Below are positions 51,007-59,268 of a stretch of DNA of 64,000 nucleotides, one piece after another; within the stretch, counting starts at the first letter, position 1, and the number at the start of each line of letters is the position of its first letter. The translations under genes and the position numbers were made by a program. A model generated the notes under the pieces. It had not been told where the DNA came from. It searched no databases and was given only the letters and a program-made list of their open reading frames with translations. The stretch is from Glaciecola blandensis (GTDB lineage: Bacteria; Pseudomonadota; Gammaproteobacteria; Enterobacterales; Alteromonadaceae), in assembly GCF_031846165.1 (NCBI RefSeq), contig NZ_JAVRIE010000001.1, forward strand, positions 1,054,001 through 1,118,000, in the 5' to 3' direction.

Positions 51007-52286
51007 TCTTTTCCTGTTTCTCTATTTTCCGACACGTCTAAACCTAAGGATTTCGCCAGTAAATTCAGTTGTGTTTCTTTAGGCATCTTACTCGCCTGCT
51101 GCAACGCTTTTGTGGGCCCATGCAACATAGCTTGAGTGAGTTTAAATGCTAATTCCTGCATGGCCTCTTCCGCCGCCACACCATCATTGATTTTATTTAA
51201 GGCTTTTTGAAGCAATTCATCTCTTTGTCCATGCGCTTTTTCACGATAAGACTTAATTAAATCGACATTTTGAAAATGCTGTTGCCAATTTGCAAACTCT
51301 TGCACTTTGCTGGCAATCATTTGTTCTGCTTGCTGAGCGGCGACTTCTCTATTCGCAACGTTTTGCTCAACGATATTTTGCAAATCGTCAACCGTGTAAA
51401 GATAAGCGTCGTCCAATTCGCTCACCTCTTGTTCTATATCTCTTGGAACCGCTAAATCTATCAATAGCATGGGTTTGTGTTTACGCTGCTTCAAAGCGGT
51501 AGCGACCATTCCCTTGCCAATCAAAGGCAAGGAACTCGCAGTTGAACTGATCACAATATCGGCATGCGCTAGGTGCTCTGGTACCTGGCTGATTGTTATC
51601 CCTTCCCCGCCTAGCTTTTCAGCTAAATCAGACGCTCGAGATAAAGTTCGATTCGCCACTGTGATTGATTTCGTCTCTGCATCAACCAAATGCTTTGCCA
51701 CTAACTCAATGGTTTCGCCCGCACCGACAAGAAGCACTTGGCTTTTATCTAAGCGTGAGAATATTTGTTTGGCTAATTGTACTGCAGCAAATGCGACTGA
51801 TACTGCATTCGCACCGATGTCTGTGTCGGTGCGTACTCGTTTGGCGATAGAAAAAGTCGATTGAAATAGTTTTTCAAACTCGGTGGCGATTTTTCCCGCA
51901 TTCTTAGACTCTGTATATGCTTGCTTTACTTGACCTAAAATTTGTGGCTCGCCGATAATCAATGAATCAAGGCCACATGCAACTCGCATCAGGTGCTCGA
52001 TCGCCTCGTTATCATGCTTCACATACGAATGCTGAAGCACTAACTCACTGCCTGTTTGATGGAAATCGGCTAGCCAATGACTCAGCGCGATTGCATCATC
52101 TTTATTAGTCGCTTTTGCATACACTTCAGTCCGATTACATGTAGACAAAATGACCATTTGCTCTGCATTTGTTGTTCCTGGGAAGGACTTTAAAGCTTGA
52201 GCAAGTTTATCTGGAGAAAAGGCAACTTTTTCCCGCAGCTCTACCGGTGCAGATTTGTGGTTAATGCCTAGTGCAATGATGGTCAT
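51003..52286 (-). CDS. hemA: glutamyl-tRNA reductase
   Basis: Reduces glutamyl-tRNA to glutamate-1-semialdehyde, the first committed step of tetrapyrrole synthesis by the C5 route. 427 residues. LGINHKSAPVELREKVAF, the nucleophile Cys50 in ILSTCNRTEVYA, EPQILGQVKQAY and VGAGETIELVAKHL (NADPH site) are intact. It heads the minus-strand operon and is divergent from lolB, as in E. coli. Confidence 0.98.
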   Translation of the reverse strand: MTIIALGINHKSAPVELREKVAFSPDKLAQALKSFPGTTNAEQMVILSTCNRTEVYAKATNKDDAIALSHWLADFHQTGSELVLQHSYVKHDNEAIEHLMRVACGLDSLIIGEPQILGQVKQAYTESKNAGKIATEFEKLFQSTFSIAKRVRTDTDIGANAVSVAFAAVQLAKQIFSRLDKSQVLLVGAGETIELVAKHLVDAETKSITVANRTLSRASDLAEKLGGEGITISQVPEHLAHADIVISSTASSLPLIGKGMVATALKQRKHKPMLLIDLAVPRDIEQEVSELDDAYLYTVDDLQNIVEQNVANREVAAQQAEQMIASKVQEFANWQQHFQNVDLIKSYREKAHGQRDELLQKALNKINDGVAAEEAMQELAFKLTQAMLHGPTKALQQASKMPKETQLNLLAKSLGLDVSENRETGKE

Positions 52287-52490
52287 TTAGTCGGTTTAGC
52301 TTGCCAAGATTAGTTTAGTCGCGGCATTGTACGAAAAAGCGAATATGATTGAAAGAAATAGCCAATAAAGATTTTTTGTCGATTTATCGCGTAAAACTGA
52401 TAATCTTATAACAGTCTAGGGCGGCAGGAGTTTACACACGCTCACAAGCACTGACTGCCAATATCGAAACTAACAACAGAGGTTCTCCTT

Positions 52491-53120
52491 ATTCAATCAT
52501 TTCATCTACATCGCCTGCTAGTCTTGCTGGGTTTTATCCTGATGTTAGCTGCGTGTAAAACAGCGCCTCAACAAGCCCAAAAAAGCGTATTCCCGGACAA
52601 CTACGATAGCCTTTCGAATCAAGAAAAGTTGCGCTGGCTAAGTCACTGGGAACTAAGCGGAAAGATAGCCGTCATTACGCCTGACGAGAGAAAAAGCGCT
52701 TATCTCAACTGGGAACAACGCGAGCGAGAATTTGATTTCAAACTCAGCAACCTCATTGGGGTCACACTTTTGGATCTCAATTACGACGGCGTAATCGCTA
52801 GTATTGAAGCAGACGGTGAGACTTATACTGATAGCTCAACCGAAGCCCTAATTTATCGCACCACTGGTTGGATATTACCGCTGGAAAATCTACCACAGTG
52901 GATAAAAGGCCAAACCAACGAAGAAGATCTGGTCGAACTCAACGCCGACAATTTACCGAAACGCCTCACTCCCGTTTGTGCCGCGTGTTTTGGCTGGGAA
53001 ATCACTTATTCGGATTACAAAGAAACTGAGGGTGTATGGCTACCCTACGCCATTACTGTACGGAACCCACAGAAAAAGACACAATTGAAATTTAAGGTAA
53101 ATCAGTGGACTCGACAATAA
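52491..53120 (+). CDS. lolB: outer-membrane lipoprotein LolB, with probable ATT start
   Basis: Receives lipoproteins from LolA and inserts them in the outer membrane. The lipobox is LMLAAC, followed by the mature domain (WELSGKIAVITPDERKSAYLNWEQ, WILPLENLPQWIKG, WLPYAITV). The first ordinary start, TTG 52524, would leave only 10 residues before the lipid Cys, with no positive charge. In frame upstream, ATT 52491 has AGAGG eight bases before it and gives a normal signal (IQSFHLHRLLVLLGFILMLA). I start there; TTG 52524 or CTG 52515 remain alternatives. Overlaps ispE by 16 bp. Confidence 0.85.
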   Translation: MQSFHLHRLLVLLGFILMLAACKTAPQQAQKSVFPDNYDSLSNQEKLRWLSHWELSGKIAVITPDERKSAYLNWEQREREFDFKLSNLIGVTLLDLNYDGVIASIEADGETYTDSSTEALIYRTTGWILPLENLPQWIKGQTNEEDLVELNADNLPKRLTPVCAACFGWEITYSDYKETEGVWLPYAITVRNPQKKTQLKFKVNQWTRQ

Positions 53121-53983
53121 ACTGGTATCCCAGCCCCGCTAAACTGAATTTATTTCTGCACATTAATGGTCGCTATGACAATGGCTATCACCAATTGCAG
53201 AGTTTGTTTCAGCTCTTAGATGTGGGCGACGAGATAGGAATATGTGCTAACCAATCAGGTAAAATAGAGTTAAAGACCCCCATTCAGGGCGTTGCTTACG
53301 AGGATAATCTAATAGTAAAAGCGGCTAAAGCATTGAAAGCTCATGCTCATGGTCAGGCTGGCTGTGAATTATACGTGCGCAAAAAACTCCCAATGGGCGG
53401 CGGTATTGGCGGCGGTTCATCAAACGCAGCCAGTGTATTAATGGTGCTCAATCAAGCGTGGCAATGCAATTTGTCATTAGACGCACTAGCAGAGATAGGT
53501 TTAGCACTCGGTGCTGACGTACCCATATTCATTCACGGAAACACAGCATTCGCTGAAGGTGTCGGAGAGGTACTCGTGCCAGTAACTATCCCAACGGTGT
53601 GGTATCTGGTAGCAACTCCCCCCATTCATGTTTCAACGAGAGATATTTTTACTGCAATCGATTTACCCAGAAATACGCCCAAAATTAACTTTGCAGATTA
53701 TAAATTTGAAGAAACGCACAACGATTGTGAAACTTTAGTCGCGAAAATGCACAAGGAAGTTGCAAATTTATTACAGTGGTTGGTAAACTACGCACCGTCT
53801 CGGATGACTGGAACAGGTGCGAGTGTTTTTGCTGTTTTTGATGCGAAAGAAAACGCTGAAAAAGTACTCAACATGCTGCCTGACTCTTATACTGCTTTCA
53901 TTGCTAAAGGTGTGAATCGTTCTGGTTTACATGAAGCCATGGGTATTGAAAGTCATAGTGAACGTTTAATCCTGACAAGCTAA
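53105..53983 (+). CDS. ispE: 4-diphosphocytidyl-2-C-methyl-D-erythritol kinase
   Basis: GHMP-family kinase of the MEP isoprenoid route. 292 residues. WYPSPAKLNLFLHINGRYDNGYH at the N-terminus (substrate Lys), the ATP loop PMGGGIGGGSSNAASVL and the C-terminal MTGTGASVFAVF are intact. GTG start at 53105 with AAGG seven bases upstream, inside the end of lolB. Followed within 10 bp by tRNA-Gln and then prs, the usual gammaproteobacterial arrangement. Confidence 0.97.
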   Translation: MDSTINWYPSPAKLNLFLHINGRYDNGYHQLQSLFQLLDVGDEIGICANQSGKIELKTPIQGVAYEDNLIVKAAKALKAHAHGQAGCELYVRKKLPMGGGIGGGSSNAASVLMVLNQAWQCNLSLDALAEIGLALGADVPIFIHGNTAFAEGVGEVLVPVTIPTVWYLVATPPIHVSTRDIFTAIDLPRNTPKINFADYKFEETHNDCETLVAKMHKEVANLLQWLVNYAPSRMTGTGASVFAVFDAKENAEKVLNMLPDSYTAFIAKGVNRSGLHEAMGIESHSERLILTS

Positions 53984-53992
53984 AACCTATAT

Positions 53993-54068
53993 TGGGGTAT
54001 AGCCAAGTTGGTAAGGCAGCGGGTTTTGATCCCGCCATTCGTAGGTTCGAGTCCTGCTACCCCAGCCA
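53993..54068 (+). tRNA. tRNA-Gln (anticodon TTG), copy 1
   Basis: TGGGGTA pairs with TACCCCA; the anticodon loop TTTTGAT carries TTG; the T-arm is GGTTCGAGTCC and CCA is encoded. It lies between ispE and prs. Identical in sequence to the copies at 60620 and 60750. Confidence 0.97.
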
Positions 54069-54098
54069 CCGCCAAAATAACGCACTGAGGAATATCTT

Positions 54099-55046
54099 GT
54101 GCCTGATATGAAGCTTTTTGCAGGAAATGCTGTACCTGAACTCGCCCAGAAAGTCGCCGAACGTTTATATACCAAACTAGGAAACGCCAGTGTTGGCCGT
54201 TTTAGTGATGGTGAAATTTGCGTTGAAATTCATGAAAACGTACGTGGCTCCGATGTATTTATCATCCAGTCTACTTGCGCACCTACAAATGACAATCTAA
54301 TGGAATTGATTGTTATGATTGATGCGTTTCGCCGCGCATCTGCAGGCCGAATCACGGCAGTGATCCCCTACTTTGGCTACGCTCGACAAGACCGTCGTGT
54401 CCGTTCTGCTCGTGTTCCTATTACCGCAAAAGTCGTCGCTGACTTTTTGTCTAACGTGGGTGTTGATCGTGTTTTGACGATTGATCTACACGCAGAACAA
54501 ATTCAAGGCTTCTTTGACGTACCAGTAGATAATGCATTCGGTACGCCTATTTTGTTAGATGACATGTTCCAACGCGACTTCGTTCGTCCAATTGTTGTCT
54601 CGCCTGATATTGGTGGTGTAGTCAGAGCTCGCGCAACAGCAAAGCTATTGAATGACACAGACTTAGCCATTATTGATAAACGTCGTCCGAAAGCGAATGT
54701 CGCTCAGGTAATGAATATCATCGGTGATGTTAAAGGTCGTGACTGTATTATTGTTGACGATATGATCGATACCGGTGGTACTTTGGCAAAAGCAGCAGAA
54801 GCCCTAAAACATAACGGTGCCGCTCGTGTATTTGCATATGCGACACACGCAATCTTCTCTGGGAACGCTGCACAGAACTTACGTGACTCAGTCATTGATG
54901 AAATCATCATTACTGACAGCATCCCATTGAGCAAAGAAATAAAAGCCTTGAAGAAAGTGAAGCAACTCACGCTTTCTGAAATGCTAGCTGAAACCATTCG
55001 TCGCATTAGCAACGAAGAATCAATCTCAGCAATGTTTGAGTATTAA
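54099..55046 (+). CDS. prs: ribose-phosphate pyrophosphokinase
   Basis: Makes PRPP from ribose-5-phosphate and ATP for nucleotide, His and Trp synthesis. 315 residues, nearly colinear with E. coli Prs: MPDMKLFAGNAVPELAQ, NDNLMELIVMIDA, GYARQDRRVRSARVPITAK, TIDLHAEQIQGFFD and the PRPP loop VDDMIDTGGTL. GTG start with GAGG nine bases upstream. It follows tRNA-Gln and is ended by a long-stem terminator. Confidence 0.98.
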   Translation: MPDMKLFAGNAVPELAQKVAERLYTKLGNASVGRFSDGEICVEIHENVRGSDVFIIQSTCAPTNDNLMELIVMIDAFRRASAGRITAVIPYFGYARQDRRVRSARVPITAKVVADFLSNVGVDRVLTIDLHAEQIQGFFDVPVDNAFGTPILLDDMFQRDFVRPIVVSPDIGGVVRARATAKLLNDTDLAIIDKRRPKANVAQVMNIIGDVKGRDCIIVDDMIDTGGTLAKAAEALKHNGAARVFAYATHAIFSGNAAQNLRDSVIDEIIITDSIPLSKEIKALKKVKQLTLSEMLAETIRRISNEESISAMFEY

Positions 55047-55104
55047 GTAAGCGAAATATGCCTCAAACATCAATGTTTGAGGTATATTGCCGCCGTTTAT
55101 AAAG

Positions 55105-55160
55105 AGCCGTTCATGTATTGAATTCTGATCTAACAGTTTTAATACATGAACGGCTTTTTT
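55105..55160 (+). terminator. long-stem terminator after prs
   Basis: AGCCGTTCATGTATT (55105-55119) pairs perfectly with AATACATGAACGGCT (55141-55155) around a 21-base loop, ending in a T-run. The 15-bp stem and big loop are unusual for a simple terminator. Confidence 0.85.
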
Positions 55161-55249
55161 GTTTTCCCAACTTGTCTCTTTTTGCACAAAGCGCTAAGTG
55201 CATGTATAACTAAGGTAACTCAGGATAATAATAAAAAGAAACAGTCCTT

Positions 55250-55579
55250 ATGAGCCTTATTCGCGAAATGAAAAGAAAATACCTTGAATACCAATTCAAG
55301 CGTGACAAACTGAACATTATTCAGGAAATTCCTACCGATAGATTTGAATACATCATTCAAACCCTGATTGAACAAGGTTGGGAAATTGCGGCTGAATATC
55401 GTCATAAAGACGCATGGGTTTTGCGTTGGCACGGTGAACTACGCAAAGGCACTAGTATATTGAAGTGCAAATGGAAAAAAGACGAACTTGGCTCAATCTA
55501 TGGCCCAGAACGCATTATTAAAAGTATTGGTGATGATTTTGGTTTTGGCATCAGAACGCTACCAGAGTGGTCACACTAA
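55250..55579 (+). CDS. conserved hypothetical protein
   Basis: 109 residues, Lys/Arg-rich and aromatic, soluble, with FEYIIQTLIEQGWEIAAEYRH and WVLRWHGELRKGTSILKCKW. No domain I can name. It stands alone between the prs terminator and the small lipoprotein gene 22 bp downstream, on the same strand. No strong ribosome site before ATG 55250 (AACAGTCCTT). Probably a lineage-restricted protein. Confidence 0.65.
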   Translation: MSLIREMKRKYLEYQFKRDKLNIIQEIPTDRFEYIIQTLIEQGWEIAAEYRHKDAWVLRWHGELRKGTSILKCKWKKDELGSIYGPERIIKSIGDDFGFGIRTLPEWSH

Positions 55580-55601
55580 AATGATATAAAAAGGAGATTT
55601 T

Positions 55602-56081
55602 ATGAGAAATTCACATATTTCATCATTGATAAAACAAAAGCGCCCTACTGCTGTCTTGATTGCATTAAGTTTATGCTTTTTCACTAGTGCCTGCACAGAG
55701 CAATCAAATATGAAAGAATCTAGTGCAACAAATCAAGAAAGCGCGGCAGAGAAAAAAGAAATTAGCGAATTAAGCTTGAAAAACGACCTCAATGAAAATC
55801 AGAAAACAGCAAACATGACTATTCAGGGCACCTTAGTCTTCCAAGAAATGGAAGGTGGTTTTATGGGGTTTATTGCAAATGACGGCAAAAAATATACACC
55901 AATGGGAATACCCAAAGAGCACATGCGTGACGGCCTTGTTTTAGAAATAAATGGCGAACTTAAACCGAATATGATTACCATTACACAATTCGGCGAAGTG
56001 ATTAAAGTAAACTCTGTTCGTGTGATTGATGATTCTAAGGCAAAATCAGCCGACAAAGAAATAAACCCTCAGGACTTGTAA
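55602..56081 (+). CDS. putative lipoprotein, unknown function
   Basis: 159 residues. A basic N-terminus (RNSHISSLIKQKRP) is followed by a hydrophobic core and lipobox FTSAC at about residues 27-31. Then comes a Ser/Glu/Lys-rich spacer and a small beta-rich domain (TIQGTLVFQEMEGGFMGFI, ITQFGEVIKVNSVRVID) that looks OB-fold-like. AAGGAG lies seven bases before ATG. Function unknown; it may share a transcript with the gene 22 bp upstream. Confidence 0.72.
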   Translation: MRNSHISSLIKQKRPTAVLIALSLCFFTSACTEQSNMKESSATNQESAAEKKEISELSLKNDLNENQKTANMTIQGTLVFQEMEGGFMGFIANDGKKYTPMGIPKEHMRDGLVLEINGELKPNMITITQFGEVIKVNSVRVIDDSKAKSADKEINPQDL

Positions 56082-56106
56082 ATTGGGTAAATGAGCCATT
56101 TTTAGT

Positions 56107-56135
56107 TTGTGTGTTCCTAGCCTCAGTGATAGAAT
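56107..56135 (+). promoter_or_regulatory. probable sigma-70 promoter of rplY
   Basis: TTGTGT (56107-56112), a 17-base spacer and TAGAAT (56130-56135), followed directly by the GC-rich discriminator GCGCCGCCC, as in growth-rate controlled ribosomal promoters. Start is expected near 56142, leaving a leader of roughly 130 bases. Confidence 0.6.
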
Positions 56136-56160
56136 GCGCCGCCCGTTTTGATAAGGGCTT

Positions 56161-56239
56161 CCTTTTATTACAGTTTTTGCAGTGCAAAAGCACGCAGTGT
56201 AAGAAAGGAATAGCACTCAATTTGGTCGCAAAATTGAGT
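56161..56239 (+). promoter_or_regulatory. structured rplY leader (two hairpins)
   Basis: Hairpin 1 (56161-56208): CCTTT/AAAGG, TTAC/GTAA, TGC/GCA and GTGC/GCAC pair successively with small bulges round an AAAA loop. Hairpin 2 (56215-56239): ACTCAATTT pairs with AAATTGAGT round GGTCGCA. The leader lies between the promoter and the rplY ribosome site GGAG. Autogenous control of rplY by L25 has been reported in E. coli and relatives, as I recall; this leader may be the local form. Confidence 0.5.
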
Positions 56240-56270
56240 ATCACATTTATTTTTATTTTGGAGACATCAC

Positions 56271-56915
56271 ATGTCTGAAGCAATTTTCAATTTGGATGCT
56301 ACTGTCCGAACTGACCTAGGGAAAGGTGCGAGCCGCCGCCTTCGTCATCAAGACAAAGTACCAGCAATCCTTTACGGTGGCGATGAAGCGCCAGTATCTT
56401 TAACACTAGATCACAACAAAGTGATTCAAGCGCAAGAGTTTGAAGCATTCTATTCTCACGTTTTGACAATAAATGTCGACGGTAAAAAAGTAGAAGCACT
56501 AGTAAAAGATATGCAACGCCACCCTTACAAGCCGAAAGTAACGCACATTGACTTTCAGCGCGTAATTGCAGGTCAAGCGTTAACAACTAACGTACCATTG
56601 CACTTCATGAATGAAGAAGCTGCACCTTCAATCAAAACTGAAGGCGGTCACGCTGAACACCACATGGCTGATATAGAAATCACCTGTATGCCTAAAGATC
56701 TTCCAGAGTACATCGAAGTTGATTTGATGGACGTTGCGCTAGGTCAAACACTTCACATTTCTGACCTTACCCTACCTAAAGGCGTTGAGTCTGTAGAGTT
56801 AACAAAAGGTGAGTCACACGACTTAGCTGTTGTTACTATTAAGACTGCGAAAGGTCCAAGTGTAGAAGAGGAAGCTGCTGAAGAAGGCGGTGAAGAAGAG
56901 GCTACTGAGGAATAA
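56271..56915 (+). CDS. rplY: 50S ribosomal protein L25 / general stress protein Ctc
   Basis: Binds loop E of 5S rRNA in the large subunit. 214 residues, the long two-domain (TL5/Ctc) form rather than the 94-residue E. coli one. LDATVRTDLGKGASRRLRH and KVPAILYGGDEAP give the 5S-binding domain, MQRHPYKPKVTHIDFQRV follows, and the C-terminal domain ends in a very acidic tail (EEEAAEEGGEEEATEE). GGAG before ATG. First gene of rplY-pth-ychF. Confidence 0.97.
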   Translation: MSEAIFNLDATVRTDLGKGASRRLRHQDKVPAILYGGDEAPVSLTLDHNKVIQAQEFEAFYSHVLTINVDGKKVEALVKDMQRHPYKPKVTHIDFQRVIAGQALTTNVPLHFMNEEAAPSIKTEGGHAEHHMADIEITCMPKDLPEYIEVDLMDVALGQTLHISDLTLPKGVESVELTKGESHDLAVVTIKTAKGPSVEEEAAEEGGEEEATEE

Positions 56916-56920
56916 TCAGC

Positions 56921-57505
56921 TTGTCTGACATTCGTCTAATCGTGGGCCTGGGTAATCCAGGCCCCGAATATCAAAATACTCGACACAATGCGGGAGCAAT
57001 GTTTGTTGAGAGCTTAGCTTCAAAATTCAACTGCCCGTTGAAGTTTGAAAGTAAGTTTTTTGGCTACACCGGCCGTTTTACGCTTCATGGACAAGACATT
57101 CGTCTACTTATCCCTACCACATTTATGAATAAAAGTGGCCAAGCCGTAGGTGCATTAGCTAATTTTTATAAGATTGATTACACCCAACTTTTGGTTGCAT
57201 TTGACGAGCTTGATTTTGAACCAGGCATTGCCAAATTCAAAGTGGGTGGTAGCTCAACGCAAAACGGTATTCGAGATATCGTGGCGAAGCTTGCCAATCA
57301 GCGTGAATTCTTAAGATTACGCATAGGTATCGGCCACCCAGGCCATAAAGGTAAAGTTACCGGTCATGTGTTGGGAAAAGCCTCGCAAGCTGAGCAGGAA
57401 AAAATTGACGCTGCAATTGATGAAGCTATACGCTGTACTGAAATACTCATCGAGAAGGATCTCGTCACAGCGACACAACGCTTGCATTCATTCAAAGCAG
57501 AATAA
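56921..57505 (+). CDS. pth: peptidyl-tRNA hydrolase
   Basis: Recycles peptidyl-tRNAs dropped from ribosomes. 194 residues. IVGLGNPGPEYQNTRHNAGA carries the catalytic His, PTTFMNKSGQAVGALANFYKI and DELDFEPG follow, and RIGIGHPGHKGKVTGHVLG ends the core. TTG start at 56921, only 5 bp after rplY; GAGG in the end of rplY is the ribosome site. Confidence 0.97.
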   Translation: MSDIRLIVGLGNPGPEYQNTRHNAGAMFVESLASKFNCPLKFESKFFGYTGRFTLHGQDIRLLIPTTFMNKSGQAVGALANFYKIDYTQLLVAFDELDFEPGIAKFKVGGSSTQNGIRDIVAKLANQREFLRLRIGIGHPGHKGKVTGHVLGKASQAEQEKIDAAIDEAIRCTEILIEKDLVTATQRLHSFKAE

Positions 57506-57585
57506 ACACATTTTATAAGAGATTAACCATGCAGTTCAGCTAAGCCTCGAATTGTATTGAACATAGAAGATTAAGGAATTCCATT

Positions 57586-58677
57586 ATGGGTTTTAAATGC
57601 GGCATCGTTGGTTTGCCAAACGTAGGTAAGTCGACATTATTCAATGCATTAACCAAAGCTGGTATTGAAGCAGCAAACTTTCCATTCTGCACTATCGAAC
57701 CAAATACCGGTGTTGTTCCTGTACCAGATGAGCGTTTAGACGCGTTGGCAGAAATTGTGAACCCACAACGTGTCATCCCAACCACTATGGAGTTTGTGGA
57801 CATTGCAGGCTTAGTTGCGGGTGCTTCTAAGGGTGAAGGCTTGGGTAACAAGTTTCTTGCTAATATCCGAGAGACCGATGCTATTGGCCACGTCGTGCGT
57901 TGCTTTGATGATGAGAACATCGTACATGTTGCAGGCAGAGTTAACCCTGAAGAAGACATTGACGTTATTAATACAGAGCTCGCCCTCTCAGACTTAGAAA
58001 CTACTGAGAAAGCAATTTTGCGCGTAAGTAAACGTGCAAAAGGCGGTGACTCAGAAGCCAAATTTGAATTGAAAGTACTTGAGAAGCTGCTTCCCCACCT
58101 AAACGAAGGTGAGTTGTTACGCTCTGTTGACCTAAGTAAAGAAGAACATGCCGCAATTGCCTACATGAACTTCCTAACGTTAAAGCCGACCATGTACATT
58201 GCCAACGTGAACGAAGATGGCTTTGAAAACAACCCATACTTGGATCAAGTTAAGGCTATCGCGGAAAAAGAAAATGCCGTTGTAGTGAGTGTATGCGCTG
58301 CCATTGAATCGGATATCGCCGAACTAGATGACGAAGAAAAAGCGGAGTTTATGGAAGAACTAGGTTTAAGCGAGCCAGGTTTGAACCGTGTTATTCGCGC
58401 GGGCTATAGCCTACTAACCCTAGAGACTTATTTCACTGCTGGCGTAAAAGAAGTGCGCGCTTGGACTTACCCTATCGGTTCTACTGCGCCTCAAGGTGCA
58501 GGTAAGATCCATACCGATTTTGAAAAAGGCTTTATTCGCGCAGAAGTCATTGGATACAATGACTACGTTGAAAACAAGGGCGAATCAGGTGCAAAGGATG
58601 CTGGTAAGTGGCGCTTGGAAGGCAAAGAGTATATTTTGAAAGACGGTGACGTTATCCACTTTAGATTTAACGTTTAA
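57586..58677 (+). CDS. ychF: redox-regulated ATPase/GTPase YchF (Obg family)
   Basis: 363-residue ribosome-associated P-loop ATPase. GLPNVGKSTLFNALT is the P-loop at the N-terminus, FVDIAGLVAGASKGEGLGN the G3 region with its hydrophobic substitution, LTLKPTMYIANVNEDG the altered G4, and the C-terminal TGS domain contains IHTDFEKGFIRAEV. Downstream of pth by 80 bp, the standard pth-ychF order. Confidence 0.98.
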   Translation: MGFKCGIVGLPNVGKSTLFNALTKAGIEAANFPFCTIEPNTGVVPVPDERLDALAEIVNPQRVIPTTMEFVDIAGLVAGASKGEGLGNKFLANIRETDAIGHVVRCFDDENIVHVAGRVNPEEDIDVINTELALSDLETTEKAILRVSKRAKGGDSEAKFELKVLEKLLPHLNEGELLRSVDLSKEEHAAIAYMNFLTLKPTMYIANVNEDGFENNPYLDQVKAIAEKENAVVVSVCAAIESDIAELDDEEKAEFMEELGLSEPGLNRVIRAGYSLLTLETYFTAGVKEVRAWTYPIGSTAPQGAGKIHTDFEKGFIRAEVIGYNDYVENKGESGAKDAGKWRLEGKEYILKDGDVIHFRFNV

Positions 58678-58737
58678 GAATTACTTTAGTTCACTGAAGT
58701 CTAATATTCGGTGTATGTGTCAATTTGAAAGAGATAA

Positions 58738-58768
58738 GCGGTTACCATGTTAGGTAGCCGTTTTTTTT
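58738..58768 (+). terminator. terminator after ychF
   Basis: GCGGTTACC and GGTAGCCG(T) pair with one G-T wobble around ATGTTA, followed by T8. The next gene's AGGAG box starts right after it. Confidence 0.82.
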
Positions 58769-58779
58769 AGGAGAATGCA

Positions 58780-59046
58780 ATGGAACTATCAGAATTAGGC
58801 GATGGCGGCGGAGCCACATATGATAAAGAGCATCTATGCGATAAAAATGATTTCCCTAAGAATGATCGTATCGCTCATTGCTGCGAACTCGAAGGTGAAG
58901 AACAAGATGTCTGGCACTTGCATAATATTCATTACGCAGTTGAAGAAGAAGTGAATATGGGTGAAGCCGAATTTGTTGGTGAAATCACCTACCACACGGT
59001 CATTTCGATTAACTACTGTCCTTTTTGTGGTGAAACATTAGACTAA
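58780..59046 (+). CDS. conserved hypothetical small acidic protein
   Basis: 88 residues, acidic, with spaced Cys/His: EHLCDKND, IAHCCELEGEEQDVWHLHNIHY and the C-terminal NYCPFCGETLD, where CPFCG looks like half of a zinc site. Good AGGAG seven bases before ATG. I do not know the family. Sits alone after ychF. Confidence 0.72.
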   Translation: MELSELGDGGGATYDKEHLCDKNDFPKNDRIAHCCELEGEEQDVWHLHNIHYAVEEEVNMGEAEFVGEITYHTVISINYCPFCGETLD

Positions 59047-59268
59047 GCTTCTTTAGAGCTTAGTCTCCCTCCTTTTACTCACTCTTTTTATGAGACCTTT
59101 CATAAATAATTCATACTCAATAAAGAACCTAAACAAATAAATGCGCGTATTGTTTCTTCAAGAATGAAATATCCCCTGCGTTTTGTAGGTCTATTATGGC
59201 TTATGGATATTGGTGCATCGTAATTATAAACGATACAAGAATGCAGACATTAAAATGAAGAGATTAGC

